A stretch of DNA of 64,000 nt from Eikenella halliae (GCF_001648475.1 NZ_LXSQ01000016.1:44207-108206), one strand, 5' to 3'. Counted from the first letter of the stretch, positions 25,664 through 34,441 are shown. Notes: a model not told the origin generated them from the letters alone. Translations and numbers: made by a program.

Positions 25664-26116
25664 TTATTCTGCGGTCGGTACAACAACCACAGTAATATTA
25701 GCCACGGCATCGGTATGCAGGGCGATTTCGATTGCGTATTCGCCAACTGCTTTAAACGGGCCATTGGGCAGGCGTACGTTAGCTTTAACAGCTTCCACAC
25801 CAAATGCACGGATGGCTTCGGCGATGTCGGCATTGGTTACAGAGCCGAATAGACGACCATCCACGCCAGCTTTTTGGGCGATGGTGATGGTTTGGCCTTC
25901 CAATTTGGCTTGACGAGCCTGTGCATCGGCCAGGATTTCAGCCTGACGGGCTTCGAGTTCGGCACGGCGGGCTTCAAAATCGGCCAAAGCAGCTTCGGTA
26001 GCGCGCTTAGCTTTACCTTGAGGAATCAGGAAGTTGCGGGCATAGCCGTTTTTTACGGTTACTACATCGCCCAGATTGCCCAAGCCGCCAATTTTTTCTA
26101 ACAGAATGATTTGCAT
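25664..26116 (-). CDS. rplI: 50S ribosomal protein L9
   Basis: A 150-residue two-domain ribosomal protein that binds 23S rRNA near the L1 stalk base. The N-terminal domain starts MQIILLEKIGGLGNLGDVV (key residues) and has the conserved GYARNFLIPQGKA block. The long connecting helix is rich in Ala, Glu and Arg. The C-terminal domain is of usual size. It is the last gene of the operon. Confidence 0.98.
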   Translation of the reverse strand: MQIILLEKIGGLGNLGDVVTVKNGYARNFLIPQGKAKRATEAALADFEARRAELEARQAEILADAQARQAKLEGQTITIAQKAGVDGRLFGSVTNADIAEAIRAFGVEAVKANVRLPNGPFKAVGEYAIEIALHTDAVANITVVVVPTAE

Positions 26117-26135
26117 AATATAAATTCTCCGTTAA

Positions 26136-26366
26136 TTATTTGTGTTGGTCGGTGTAGGGCAGCAGAGCCAGGAAACGGGCACGTTTTACGGCCACAGACA
26201 GCTGGCGCTGATAGTGAGCTTTGGTGCCAGTAATGCGGGCGGGGATGATTTTGCCGTTTTCAGAAATGAAGTCTTTCAGCAAATCAACTGCTTTGTAATC
26301 TACTTGTTTGATGCCTTCTGCGGTAAAGCGGCAGAATTTTCTACGTTTAAATGTTTGACGAGCCAT
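26136..26366 (-). CDS. rpsR: 30S ribosomal protein S18
   Basis: A 76-residue ribosomal protein that binds S6 on the platform of the 30S subunit. The start ATG at 26366 gives MARQTFKRRKFCRFT, the usual neisserial N-terminus. A longer reading from a TTG three codons upstream is unlikely. The ending ALLPYTDQHK is conserved. It begins 5 bases after the priB stop. Confidence 0.98.
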   Translation of the reverse strand: MARQTFKRRKFCRFTAEGIKQVDYKAVDLLKDFISENGKIIPARITGTKAHYQRQLSVAVKRARFLALLPYTDQHK

Positions 26367-26371
26367 CTCAT

Positions 26372-26668
26372 TCAACCTTTATTTTCAATAATTGTCTGTA
26401 TATGCAATATGGGGCGACGGTATTTTTGGCTGTAAGCCGCAAGAAATCCGGATATATCCACCATACTGCCTGCTTTGTGTTGCCAGAGTTTTGCCTGTTC
26501 GCCGATTAATTTCGCCTGGAGTTCAAACCGGGCCAGATAGGGTTCGCCTGCTTCGGTCTGCCACGATTCATGCTCTAGCATCAATCCCAATACGGCTGTG
26601 CCGGCCGGGGTGTAGCGCAAGGTGTCGGCATCTTTGATGCGGGCGGTAAGGCTTACAGTATTGTTCAA
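26372..26668 (-). CDS. priB: Primosomal replication protein N
   Basis: A 98-residue single-strand-DNA-binding OB-fold protein acting with PriA in replication restart. The motif RYTPAGTAVLGLMLEHESW near residues 18-36 is diagnostic. The only start consistent with the N-terminus is TTG at 26666-26668, ten bases after the rpsF stop with GTGAG upstream, so an unusual start is used. The operon position between rpsF and rpsR is as in other beta-proteobacteria. Confidence 0.93.
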   Translation of the reverse strand: MNNTVSLTARIKDADTLRYTPAGTAVLGLMLEHESWQTEAGEPYLARFELQAKLIGEQAKLWQHKAGSMVDISGFLAAYSQKYRRPILHIQTIIENKG

Positions 26669-26678
26669 AATCTCACGC

Positions 26679-27053
26679 TTAGGCTTCGGCGGCAGCTTCT
26701 TCCTGAGGCTGGCCGTTCAGCAGGTTTTTGGATTTTTCTTCCTTCATCATGGGAGAAGCTTCAGTAACGGCTTCGTCCATTTTGATGGTCAGGTGGCGCA
26801 ATACGGCGTCGTTGAAGCGGAAACCGGTTTCCAGCTCTTCGATGGCAGCCGGGGTGCACTCGATATTCATCAGCACGTAGTGTGCTTTGTGCAGCTTGTT
26901 GATGGGATAGGCCAACTGGCGGCGACCCCAGTCTTCCAAGCGGTGAATATGGCCGCCAGACTCGGTAATCAAGGTTTTGTAGCGTTCAACCATGGCGGGC
27001 ACTTGCTCGCTCTGGTCGGGATGAACGATGAATACAATCTCGTAATGACGCAT
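26679..27053 (-). CDS. rpsF: 30S ribosomal protein S6
   Basis: A 124-residue ribosomal protein, first gene of the rpsF-priB-rpsR-rplI operon. It starts MRHYEIVFIVHPDQSEQVP. The conserved block GRRQLAYPINKLHKAHYVL is present, and the tail is acidic and Ala-rich. GGAG lies before the ATG. The S6/S18 pair in one operon allows balanced synthesis. Confidence 0.98.
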   Translation of the reverse strand: MRHYEIVFIVHPDQSEQVPAMVERYKTLITESGGHIHRLEDWGRRQLAYPINKLHKAHYVLMNIECTPAAIEELETGFRFNDAVLRHLTIKMDEAVTEASPMMKEEKSKNLLNGQPQEEAAAEA

Positions 27054-27270
27054 GTTATCTCCTTATGGCTAAATACAGCCCGCCGTCATGCGGAAACAGC
27101 GGGCAAGGGGTGGAAAACGCGGCATTATATCGGCAAAATACAGCGTAAGCAAGCATTTGCTGGGTAGAGTGTGGCGGCGGTGGCTTGGTATATGTGCAAT
27201 ATTTCACACAATGAACACAGGCTACCTGAAAAAAAGAAGATTCAATGGTTTGACGCTGGGCTTGGGACAC

Positions 27271-27300
27271 AAAAACCCGTATGCCGAGGCATACGGGTTT
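27271..27300 (-). terminator. Terminator of the tRNA cluster
   Basis: On the minus strand, AAACCCGTATGCC pairs with GGCATACGGGTTT (27273-27300) around a 2-base loop, followed by a T-run (As at 27271-27275 on the plus strand). It lies just after tRNA-His. Confidence 0.85.
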
Positions 27301-27305
27301 CAATT

Positions 27306-27382
27306 TGGGGTGGCTGATGGGGCTCGAACCCACGACAACCGGAATCACAATCCGGGGCTCTACCAACTGAGCTACAGCCACC
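27306..27382 (-). tRNA. tRNA-His (anticodon GTG)
   Basis: A cloverleaf read on the minus strand. Acceptor GGTGGCTG pairs with CAGCCACC, including the extra 5' G-1 typical of tRNA-His. The anticodon loop TTGTGAT contains GTG. The T-loop GGTTCGAGCCC is standard, and CCA is encoded. Confidence 0.96.
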
Positions 27383-27392
27383 ATAAAACTTT

Positions 27393-27469
27393 TGGCGCGC
27401 CCGACAGGAATCGAACCTGTAACCGCCCGCTTAGAAGGCGGGTGCTCTATCCGGTTGAGCTACGGGCGC
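27393..27469 (-). tRNA. tRNA-Arg (anticodon TCT)
   Basis: Acceptor GCGCCCG pairs with CGGGCGC. The anticodon arm CCGCC-TTCTAA-GCGG gives TCT, reading AGA. T-loop GGTTCGATTCC. CCA is encoded. It lies between tRNA-His and tRNA-Pro. Confidence 0.96.
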
Positions 27470-27507
27470 TCTACCTATCCTGTCGTTCACAATTTTTCGG
27501 AGAACTT

Positions 27508-27585
27508 TGGTCGGGGCGGTGGGATTCGAACTCACGACCCTCTGCTCCCAAAGCAGATGCGCTAACCAGACTGCGCTACGCCCCG
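27508..27585 (-). tRNA. tRNA-Pro (anticodon TGG)
   Basis: Acceptor CGGGGCG pairs with CGCCCCG. The anticodon arm TCTGC-TTTGGGA-GCAGA gives TGG, reading CCA. T-loop GAGTTCGAATCCC. CCA is encoded. It is the first tRNA of the minus-strand cluster. Confidence 0.96.
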
Positions 27586-27974
27586 ATAAGAAAGGCGAAT
27601 TCTACTCATACTGCTTTCGCCCTGTCAAGCAGGCAATTCGAAATTAAATATCGGTTTGATTGAATGGCTATCGCTTTATGTTCAATAACAATCTGTTAAT
27701 TACAATCTGCTTCGCAACACCGGCGCATATACATTAAGCAAATTACACAGACAAAGCCCCTACCAACCCCAAAGTGTTATGAGCAACATGCTATAATCGC
27801 CCAGCCAACTATGATTGAAACCCCAGCAAAACCGCCGGCTGTAGCATATATTGTTGCATGAATTATTTCTTATTTATTATCAATAAATTGAAATATAACT
27901 TGATTTTATCTGATGCAGCCATTCAGCCCATCCGTTTTACTTCCCCACCCAACCCGACAAAAAAGGAACAGCCC

Positions 27975-28838
27975 ATGACAGCCCAGATTCTCGATGGTAA
28001 AGCCGTTGCTAACGAACGTCTGCTGAAACTTGCCGACAAAGTGGCCGATCGCCGCAAACAAGGCTTGCGCCCCCCGTGTTTGGCTGTTTTGCTGGTTGGC
28101 AGTGATCCTGCCAGTGTTGTGTATGTGAACAACAAAAAAATTGCCTGCGAAAAGGCTCATTGCGACTCCCGTTCCTACGAATTGCCGGCCTCCACTACCG
28201 AAAAAGAGCTGCTGCAACTGATTGACGAACTCAATGCTGCTCCCGATGTGGACGGTATTTTGGTGCAGCTGCCCTTACCGGCACACATTAACAGCCAATC
28301 GGTAATCGAGCGCATCCAGCCTAATAAAGACGTGGACGGCTTCCACCCCTACAACGTTGGCCGCCTGACCGTGAAAATGCCGCTAATGCGCCCATGCACC
28401 CCCAAGGGCGTGATGACCTTATTGGAAACTTACGGCGTGGAGCTGCGCGGCAAAAAAGCCGTGATCGTGGGCGCATCCAATATTGTCGGCCGCCCGCAGG
28501 CACTGGAAATGCTACTGGCCGGGGCCACGGTTACCATATGCCACCGCTTCACCGCAAACTTGGCACATGAAGTTTCTGAAGCCGATATAGTGGTGGTGGG
28601 CGTGGGTAAGCCCAAACTGGTTCAGGGCAGCTGGATTAAACCCGGCGCCGTGGTGGTGGATGTGGGTATCAACCGGCTGGCAGACGGCAAACTCTGTGGT
28701 GACGTGGATTTTGAAGCCGCCAAAGAACGCGCTTCCATGATTACCCCTGTTCCCGGCGGCGTAGGCCCGATGACCATCGCTACCCTGTTGGAAAACACCT
28801 TCTACGCAGCCACCCTGCACGACCAACCGGCAGCCTAG
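27975..28838 (+). CDS. folD: Bifunctional methylenetetrahydrofolate dehydrogenase/cyclohydrolase
   Basis: A 287-residue cytoplasmic enzyme that converts 5,10-methylene-THF to 10-formyl-THF with NADP, supplying one-carbon units for purines and formyl-Met. The ATG at 27975 has AAGGA upstream. An in-frame upstream extension is AT-rich and unconserved. Family motifs are VGSDPASVVYVNNKKIACEK near the N-terminus (key residues, including catalytic Lys), GILVQLPLP, and PVPGGVGPMTIATLLENT near the C-terminus. A TATAAT at about 27792 may be the -10. Confidence 0.97.
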   Translation: MTAQILDGKAVANERLLKLADKVADRRKQGLRPPCLAVLLVGSDPASVVYVNNKKIACEKAHCDSRSYELPASTTEKELLQLIDELNAAPDVDGILVQLPLPAHINSQSVIERIQPNKDVDGFHPYNVGRLTVKMPLMRPCTPKGVMTLLETYGVELRGKKAVIVGASNIVGRPQALEMLLAGATVTICHRFTANLAHEVSEADIVVVGVGKPKLVQGSWIKPGAVVVDVGINRLADGKLCGDVDFEAAKERASMITPVPGGVGPMTIATLLENTFYAATLHDQPAA

Positions 28839-28858
28839 GCGCATATCGGTGCACAATA

Positions 28859-28897
28859 AAGGGCAAACAGCCATATCGACTGTTTGCCCTTGTTTTT
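28859..28897 (+). terminator. Terminator of folD
   Basis: AAGGGCAAACAG (28859-28870), loop CCATATCGA, CTGTTTGCCCTT (28880-28891), then GTTTTT. A classic Rho-independent hairpin not built from DUS. Confidence 0.92.
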
Positions 28898-28953
28898 CTA
28901 AATGATTTAATCACCAAAAGGCTACCTGAAACTCTGCTGAGTAAGCCACACAA

Positions 28954-29057
28954 TATAGTAGATTAACAAAAATCAGGACAAGGCGGCGAGCAGCAGACAG
29001 TACACACGTTACGGCAAGACGAGTCAACGCTGTACTGGTTTTTGTTAATTCACTATA
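28954..29057. repeat. Correia-type element abutting the hemerythrin gene end
   Basis: 104 bp, AACAAAAA-ended, core ACACGTTACGG. The left end reads TATAGTAGATTAAC (one change from the usual). It ends three bases before the stop codon of the hemerythrin gene. Confidence 0.9.
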
Positions 29058-29060
29058 TTT

Positions 29061-29438
29061 TCAGGTAGCCTCTCCCTCTTCCCCCAAGATTTCCTGAAAC
29101 GCCTGAAACAGCTCGCGCTCTTCAAAACGTGCATGCCCACGCAGGGTTTCGGCAAAAGCCTTCATCCAATCGGGATTGTCGAACTCGGGCGCGGCCAGCA
29201 TTCGGCGCAACAGCGCATGTTCTTCCTCAAAACGCCGCTGCATTTCCGGCTGCGCCAATTTGTCCCACCACGGCGCAAACAGCGCTTCCTCTTCGGTAAA
29301 ATGCACCAGCAAATCATCTTTCTGCTTGGCAAAATCGGCACGGTGGTCGGCGGCAGGGTCGCGCAGGATGCGGGCACACATAGCCAGCGAATGGTGGTGG
29401 TCTTGCGACAGCGGAATCAGCAGGGAATGGCGTTTCAT
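29061..29438 (-). CDS. Hemerythrin HHE-domain protein
   Basis: A 125-residue cytoplasmic four-helix bundle expected to bind a diiron centre. It could act in oxygen, nitric oxide or iron-sulfur repair chemistry. Ligand pattern: His residues in SQDHHHSL near the N-terminus, HFTEEE at about 46-51, EEHALL in the third helix, and GHARFEERELF in the fourth. The stop codon is the TGA inside a DUS, giving the C-terminus GEAT. It stands alone, convergent with the element above. The exact role cannot be set. Confidence 0.88.
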   Translation of the reverse strand: MKRHSLLIPLSQDHHHSLAMCARILRDPAADHRADFAKQKDDLLVHFTEEEALFAPWWDKLAQPEMQRRFEEEHALLRRMLAAPEFDNPDWMKAFAETLRGHARFEERELFQAFQEILGEEGEAT

Positions 29439-29565
29439 TTTTCAGGTAGCCCGAAGTGGTTGTACGATAGCCGGATTATATAGCGGGCAGCGCAAAACGC
29501 CCACAAACACACCGCCGTTTCATGATAGACTGCCCGCCGTTTGCCATTCCGTTTTCCTAATTGAA

Positions 29566-30504
29566 ATGACCCCGCACAAACTCGTTATCGCCAGCCGCGA
29601 AAGCGCCCTCGCCATGTGGCAGGCCGAACACATCCAATCCCGCCTGCGTGCGCTCTACCCCGGCTGCGAAGTATCCATCCTCGGCCTCACCACCCAAGGC
29701 GACCGCATTCTCGATAAAACTCTCTCCAAAATCGGCGGCAAAGGCCTGTTTGTGAAAGAGCTCGAACAAGCCCTATCCGACGGCCGTGCCGACCTTGCCG
29801 TACACTCTATTAAAGACGTGCCGATGGTATTGCCCGAAGGCTTTACCCTGGCCGCCATCTGCGAACGCGAAAGCCCGTTTGATGCCTTCGTTTCCAACGA
29901 CTACCGGCGGCTTGAAGACCTGCCCGCCGGCGCCATTGTCGGCACATCCAGCCTGCGCCGCGAAGCCCAGCTGCGCGCCCGTTTTCCGCAGCTTCAGGTA
30001 GCCCCTTTGCGCGGCAACGTGCAAACCCGCCTTGCCAAGCTCGACCGAGGCGACTACGCCGCCATCATCCTGGCCAAAGCCGGCCTCAAGCGCCTCGGCC
30101 TCACGCAGCGCATCCGCCACACCCTCTCCCCCGCCGACAGCCTGCCCGCCGCCGGCCAAGGCGCGCTCGGCATCGAAATTGCCGCACACCGCAGCGAACT
30201 GCTGTCCCTGCTCGCCCCGCTGAACCACGCCCAAACTGCCGCCTGCGTTACCGCCGAACGCGCCCTTGCCCGCACGCTGGGCGGCAGCTGCCAAGTGCCG
30301 CTGGCCGCCTACTGCACCGAGCAAGACGGTCTGCTCACCCTGCACGGCCTGGTCGGCCATCCCGACGGCTCCGTCATCCTGCGAGAAGAAGCCCAAGCCC
30401 CGCGCGAATACGCCGATGCCCTCGGCCGCGCCGTTGCCAAAAAACTGGCCGACAATGGCGCCCAAGAGCTCATCGCCGCCGTGCTGGCCGGGCAGGCTAC
30501 CTGA
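29566..30504 (+). CDS. hemC: Hydroxymethylbilane synthase (porphobilinogen deaminase)
   Basis: A 312-residue cytoplasmic enzyme that joins four porphobilinogen molecules in heme synthesis. The start at 29566 gives MTPHKLVIASRESALAMWQ. Motifs seen are DKTLSKIGGKGLFVKELE, VHSIKDVP, GTSSLRREAQL and the dipyrromethane cofactor Cys242 in GGSCQVPLAAY. No clear Shine-Dalgarno is present. The stop codon is inside a DUS (C-terminus GQAT). The usual partner hemD is not in the window. Confidence 0.97.
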   Translation: MTPHKLVIASRESALAMWQAEHIQSRLRALYPGCEVSILGLTTQGDRILDKTLSKIGGKGLFVKELEQALSDGRADLAVHSIKDVPMVLPEGFTLAAICERESPFDAFVSNDYRRLEDLPAGAIVGTSSLRREAQLRARFPQLQVAPLRGNVQTRLAKLDRGDYAAIILAKAGLKRLGLTQRIRHTLSPADSLPAAGQGALGIEIAAHRSELLSLLAPLNHAQTAACVTAERALARTLGGSCQVPLAAYCTEQDGLLTLHGLVGHPDGSVILREEAQAPREYADALGRAVAKKLADNGAQELIAAVLAGQAT

Positions 30505-30571
30505 AAAGTAGGAATCAAACCGAACGGCATCAGGGCAGTATTTCAGCAAAAGCAAAACAAATGCGCCAAAC

Positions 30572-30608
30572 GTTTTCAGGTAGCCTGTGCTTGAGGCTAC
30601 CTGAAAAC
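30572..30608. terminator. Inverted-DUS hairpin after hemC
   Basis: GTTTTCAGGTAGCCT (30572-30586) pairs with AGGCTACCTGAAAAC (30594-30608). It precedes the Sel1-repeat gene by 19 bases. Confidence 0.6.
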
Positions 30609-30627
30609 ATCCAGAAAGGCAGAAACC

Positions 30628-31431
30628 ATGAACCCCGAATCCCCCTACCGCGCCGCCCTGCTCGAATACCTCTATTGCGCCTCCTTTGCCGCTGACCCGG
30701 CCGAAGCCAGCGCCGCCTATCGCAGCTATCGCCAACTCGCCAGAAAAGGCTGCCCCGATGGCTGGTTCGGCCTCGGCCGCGCCCGCCAGTACGGCTACGG
30801 CGTCAAACCGAACCGAGCCAAAGCCGAAAAATACTACCGACGTGCCGCCAAACTCGGCCACGCCGAAGCACAGGAGGCCCTCGGCTGCCTATACGAATTT
30901 GCCGAAAAGCCCGACTACCGCCGCGCCCGCAAATGGTACGTCCGCGCCGCCGCCCAACGCAGCAGCGACGCCCCCGATGCCGCCTACCGCCTCGGTTACT
31001 TGCATGAAAAAGGTCTCGGCGGCAAAAAAGACATTCAGACAGCCTATCGACTCTATCGCCGCGCCGCCAAAAACGGCCACGCTGATGCCCAACGCGCCCT
31101 CGGCTACCTGTACGAAAAAGGCCTCGGCCTGCCCAAAAACCATACCAAAGCCCGCAAATGGTACACCCGCGCCGCCCTGCAGGCTGATGCCACCGCCTGC
31201 AACAACCTAGGCTTCCTCTACCATAACGGCAAAGGCGTGCGCCGCAGCAAAAAACTGGCGGAGAAATGGTACAAGCTCGCCGCCCGCGCGGGCAGCATCC
31301 TTGCCTTATCCAACCTCGGCATCCTGTATGAAGACGCAGGCCGTCTGAAAAAAACCGTCCGCTACTACCGCCGTGCCGCCGAGGCAGGCAACAAATATGC
31401 CGCCAAACGGTTGAAGCGGCTGGATAAGTAA
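30628..31431 (+). CDS. Sel1-like (TPR-type) repeat protein
   Basis: A 267-residue protein of about six Sel1-like repeats of 36 residues. Repeated features are A..LG.LYE.G and A..WY.RAA, for example KAEKYYRRAAKLGHAEAQEALG and RKWYVRAAAQRSSDAPDAAYRLG (key residues). No signal peptide was seen, so it is probably cytoplasmic. Sel1 proteins act as protein-binding scaffolds; the partner is unknown. It carries AGGCCGTCTGAA at 31338-31349, the Neisseria DUS dialect and not the local one. This suggests acquisition of at least its 3' part from Neisseria. Confidence 0.85.
   Translation: MNPESPYRAALLEYLYCASFAADPAEASAAYRSYRQLARKGCPDGWFGLGRARQYGYGVKPNRAKAEKYYRRAAKLGHAEAQEALGCLYEFAEKPDYRRARKWYVRAAAQRSSDAPDAAYRLGYLHEKGLGGKKDIQTAYRLYRRAAKNGHADAQRALGYLYEKGLGLPKNHTKARKWYTRAALQADATACNNLGFLYHNGKGVRRSKKLAEKWYKLAARAGSILALSNLGILYEDAGRLKKTVRYYRRAAEAGNKYAAKRLKRLDK
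31338..31349 (+). repeat. Neisseria-dialect DUS inside the Sel1-repeat gene
   Basis: AGGCCGTCTGAA is the extended DUS of Neisseria species. The window's resident dialect is AGGCTACCTGAA. This is one of only two copies of the foreign dialect noticed in the window. Confidence 0.9.
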
Positions 31432-31442
31432 ATACCAGCCTA

Positions 31443-31472
31443 AGACGGCTCTTTTGCAGAAGGCCGTCTGAA
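31443..31472. terminator. Neisseria-dialect DUS hairpin after the Sel1-repeat gene
   Basis: AGACGGC (31443-31449) pairs with GCCGTCT (31463-31469). The right arm is part of the complete DUS AGGCCGTCTGAA (31461-31472). It is a typical Neisseria terminator arrangement, placed between converging genes. Confidence 0.75.
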
Positions 31473-31542
31473 ACAAAAAATCGGCAGGTACAGGTAGGAT
31501 TTTATCATCCGGCCTGCTCCTGCCGATTGCCGATTAAGGGGA

Positions 31543-33855
31543 TTACAGCCGCCAGTTCAGTTTGAACATGATATTGCGCGGCATACCGTAAAAATTATAA
31601 GCGCCGTTGCTGCGGTTGGCGTTGTTTTCAAAATAACGCTTATTCGACAGGTTGTTGCCAATCAGGCTCAAACGGATGCGGTCGGTCGGCGCGTATTGCA
31701 CATCGGCATGCCACAAGGTGTAGCCGCCCTGCTTGAGGTTAGGCTGGTCGTGCAGGTTACCGGTGCGGCTTTGCACGCTCATACCTGCGCCGATACTCCA
31801 TCGGTGCGCGGCACCGGGCAGCCGGTAATTGGTGTAGAGCCTGAAGATACTGCGCGGCGTGTGCTGGCTGTATCTCTGCCCGGCTTGGTAGTCTTCTTCA
31901 TCATTGCGGTATTTGCTGTCGTTGTAGGTGTAGCCGGCAAACAGTTTCCAGTTATCGGTCAGATTACCGGAAATTTCCGCATCCAAGCCTCGGCTGACCA
32001 CGCGGCCGGTGTTGATATAGTAGCCGTTGCCCATTCCGTCATCTCCGCCATAAACGGCGCGGTTTTTCTGATCGATTTGGAACAAGGCGACGGCAGTGTT
32101 CAGGCGTTTGTTGTTCCAAGCGGATTTCCAGCCGATTTCGTAGTTGGTGCCGATAACGGGCGGTAAATCGTTGCCGCCGGCATCTTTATATTCGAGCTGC
32201 GGTTTGAAAATCGAGGTGTAGCTGGCATACAGGCTGTGATGCGGCGTTACATCCCAGGTAATACCCAAATAGGGCACGAAACGATTGCGGTTAATGCGGC
32301 GTGTCATACTCTCCAAAGGAGCAGGGTTGGCCGGGTCGATTATGTCATCGGTGTTTTGCCGATAACGCCACCGGGTGTAGCGGAAACCGGCCAGCAGGTG
32401 CAGTTTGTCGGTAGGATTAAAGCGGATACCGGCACTGACGGCATGGGAACGGGTATGTTCCTCGGTGTGTCGGTGGATGGGGTTGAAGCGGTAATCCAAA
32501 TCGGCCAGCTTGCTCCAATCGGGGCGCGGGATAACGGAACCGTCAAACGGATCCAGCGGGAAATCTCGGCTCAAGTTAGGGTCGCACCAGTTCGGCCAGC
32601 CGCGCGATGCGCAAAACTGGTTCCAAGAGTCGGACGGGTCTGCCCACAAATTCCAATGCTGCATGGTTTCGGAGTCGGTACGCCGTTTGTTGTAGCTGTA
32701 TGTGGCGAACACGTCGTGTTGGCGTCCCAATGCCTCAAAGCGGCCGGTCAGCTTGCCTTGCGCCGTCCATTGCGTGGTTTTGTTGTCGGCAAGGCGGTTG
32801 CCGCTGCCCCAGATGGTGCCGCTGCTGTTTTGCCAGCTCGGACCGCTGCTGAGCGCGGCATACTCCCGAAATGCCGTGTCGCGGCGATAATCGACCAAGC
32901 CGATAGCCCGCCAGTTATCGTTGAAATCGTACCGCAGCTCCGAAAATAAATTGAATTTGGTGAAGCGGCTGTTGTTCCACGGCGCACCGGAATAAGCATT
33001 GCGCGGCAGATGCAGCGGATGATCCTCGCTGCCCGCAGGCAGGCCGTACACATCCGGCACCGCATGGCGGTTTTGATACAGGCTGCCCACCGTCCAAACT
33101 GCTTTTTCGCCCAAATCGAAATCAAGCACGCCGTACACCACGTTTTGCCGGCTATTGACGCGGTCGATGAAAGAACCGGCCTTTTCCCATGCGCCCAACA
33201 AACGGCCGCGCACTGTGCGGCTGCTGTTGAGGCTGCCGGAAACATCCAATTCGCTGCGGTAAGTGTCGAAACGCCCCGCACTCACGCTGCCCTGTATCTG
33301 CCGTGCAGAAGTCGGCCGTTTGCGTACCGCATTGATGGTTCCGCCCGGCTCGCCGTTGGCCTGCGTCAAACCGGTGGCACCGCGCACCACTTCGATGTGG
33401 TCGTACACCGACAAATCGGTCTGACTCTCGGCATTGAGGATGGTTTCGCCCACATAGCTGGAAACATCGGAAGAAACGCCGTCTTCTTCTATTTGGTCGA
33501 TATAGAAACCGCGCGACATGAAGCGCGAGCGGTCGGAATCACGCACAACGGTAACACCCGTAGTGGCCTTCAGCGCATCTTCCAAACGGGTAATGCCCTG
33601 CCCTTCAATCTGAGTTTTGGTAATGACGCTGACCGACTGCGGCGTTTCTTTGGGCGACAAAGCCAAACCCGTGGTGGTACGCATGGCGGAGGTGGTGAAC
33701 GAATCGCGGTTTTCAGTACGCGTGCTGCGGTTTTTCCCCTGCACATAGATGTCTTCCAACACCGCAGGCACTTCAACTTCCTCGGCAACCGCCATGGTAT
33801 GGAAACCTAATAACATAGAGGCAATCAGGCTCATGCGGAATCTCGAACAACTCAT
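31543..33855 (-). CDS. TonB-dependent siderophore receptor
   Basis: A 770-residue outer-membrane receptor for a ferric siderophore of the FpvA/FoxA/FhuE-like group. The signal peptide is residues 1-24, ending MAVAEE. The plug domain spans roughly 45-190 with SVSVITKTQIEGQG and GVTVVRDSDRSRFMSRGF (key residues). The 22-strand barrel ends in MFKLNWRL with a terminal hydrophobic residue, as for BAM substrates. Substrate cannot be told. There are no Eikenella DUS inside or near; the nearest are Neisseria type, so the gene may be imported. Iron regulation is probable, but no convincing Fur box was found. Confidence 0.92.
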   Translation of the reverse strand: MSCSRFRMSLIASMLLGFHTMAVAEEVEVPAVLEDIYVQGKNRSTRTENRDSFTTSAMRTTTGLALSPKETPQSVSVITKTQIEGQGITRLEDALKATTGVTVVRDSDRSRFMSRGFYIDQIEEDGVSSDVSSYVGETILNAESQTDLSVYDHIEVVRGATGLTQANGEPGGTINAVRKRPTSARQIQGSVSAGRFDTYRSELDVSGSLNSSRTVRGRLLGAWEKAGSFIDRVNSRQNVVYGVLDFDLGEKAVWTVGSLYQNRHAVPDVYGLPAGSEDHPLHLPRNAYSGAPWNNSRFTKFNLFSELRYDFNDNWRAIGLVDYRRDTAFREYAALSSGPSWQNSSGTIWGSGNRLADNKTTQWTAQGKLTGRFEALGRQHDVFATYSYNKRRTDSETMQHWNLWADPSDSWNQFCASRGWPNWCDPNLSRDFPLDPFDGSVIPRPDWSKLADLDYRFNPIHRHTEEHTRSHAVSAGIRFNPTDKLHLLAGFRYTRWRYRQNTDDIIDPANPAPLESMTRRINRNRFVPYLGITWDVTPHHSLYASYTSIFKPQLEYKDAGGNDLPPVIGTNYEIGWKSAWNNKRLNTAVALFQIDQKNRAVYGGDDGMGNGYYINTGRVVSRGLDAEISGNLTDNWKLFAGYTYNDSKYRNDEEDYQAGQRYSQHTPRSIFRLYTNYRLPGAAHRWSIGAGMSVQSRTGNLHDQPNLKQGGYTLWHADVQYAPTDRIRLSLIGNNLSNKRYFENNANRSNGAYNFYGMPRNIMFKLNWRL

Positions 33856-34247
33856 TTTTTATATTTCCTACCAATAGGTTAAATTATTTTAATTTTCGTA
33901 TTCTATCGGCAAAGGAAATCTCCTCTTATCAGCCAAACGGCTTAATTCCAAAGCTTAGAAAAGAGAAGCCCGGGATGAAAATTTCAATGTCACCACTCCA
34001 GTCTGACCACCGCAGCAGCATTCCTCTCCACAAAAACAGATTTTATTCTCAAGTAAAATTCATTTACTTTATAAATATTTTACTTTAATGAATTTTTTAT
34101 AATATAAAAACAAACTACTATCTACATGGTAGAGGGTAATTTATAACTTTAAAGACAGTAGATCGTTATTAAAGAGGCAAAATAAATTTTTCAATACATA
34201 TCAAATATATTTATTCTTTTTCATAGCAAATCAACATGCTTCTAATA

Positions 34248-34303
34248 CGGCATTGGCTCGCCTTACCATGCATGTGTGCCATCTGTGGGTCAGCTCGTTT
34301 CAA
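34248..34303. repeat. Decayed Correia-element remnant
   Basis: GCATTGGCTCGCCTTACCATG followed by a TGTGCCATCTGTGGG-like segment parallels the Correia core GCGTTGGCTCGCCTTGCCGTA...TGTGTACTGTCTGCGG with several substitutions. Inverted ends are lost. Confidence 0.55.
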
Positions 34304-34415
34304 AAATATGTTGGTTTGTATTGTTGATGCACATAAAAATAGACCCGTGTATCAAGGATAAATTTTATTCCAAACCCCTTTCCATTTTCTCTTTCAGGTA
34401 GCCCTCTCCCCAAGC

Positions 34416-34441
34416 AAAACGCCCGAGCCAAAGCTCGGGCG
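34416..34441 (-). terminator. Terminator of the Dcu transporter
   Basis: GCCCGAGC and GCTCGGGC arms around CAAA, near 34,421-34,440, form a short GC-rich stem. On the minus strand it lies 22 bases beyond the Dcu stop and is followed by a T-poor but plausible tail (CGTTTTGC). Confidence 0.6.

Noticed and set aside
27055..27384. Minus-strand frame covering the tRNA-His region
   Set aside because: It overlaps the tRNA gene and terminator and has no conserved features.
27770..27790. Second Zur-like box upstream of folD (TGTTATGAGCAACA)
   Set aside because: The right half does not fit ATAACA, and folD is not an expected zinc-regulated gene.
33856..34100. Fur box upstream of the siderophore receptor
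   Set aside because: Only scattered NATWAT-like hexamers in AT-rich sequence. No convincing 19-mer match was found by eye, so it is not listed.
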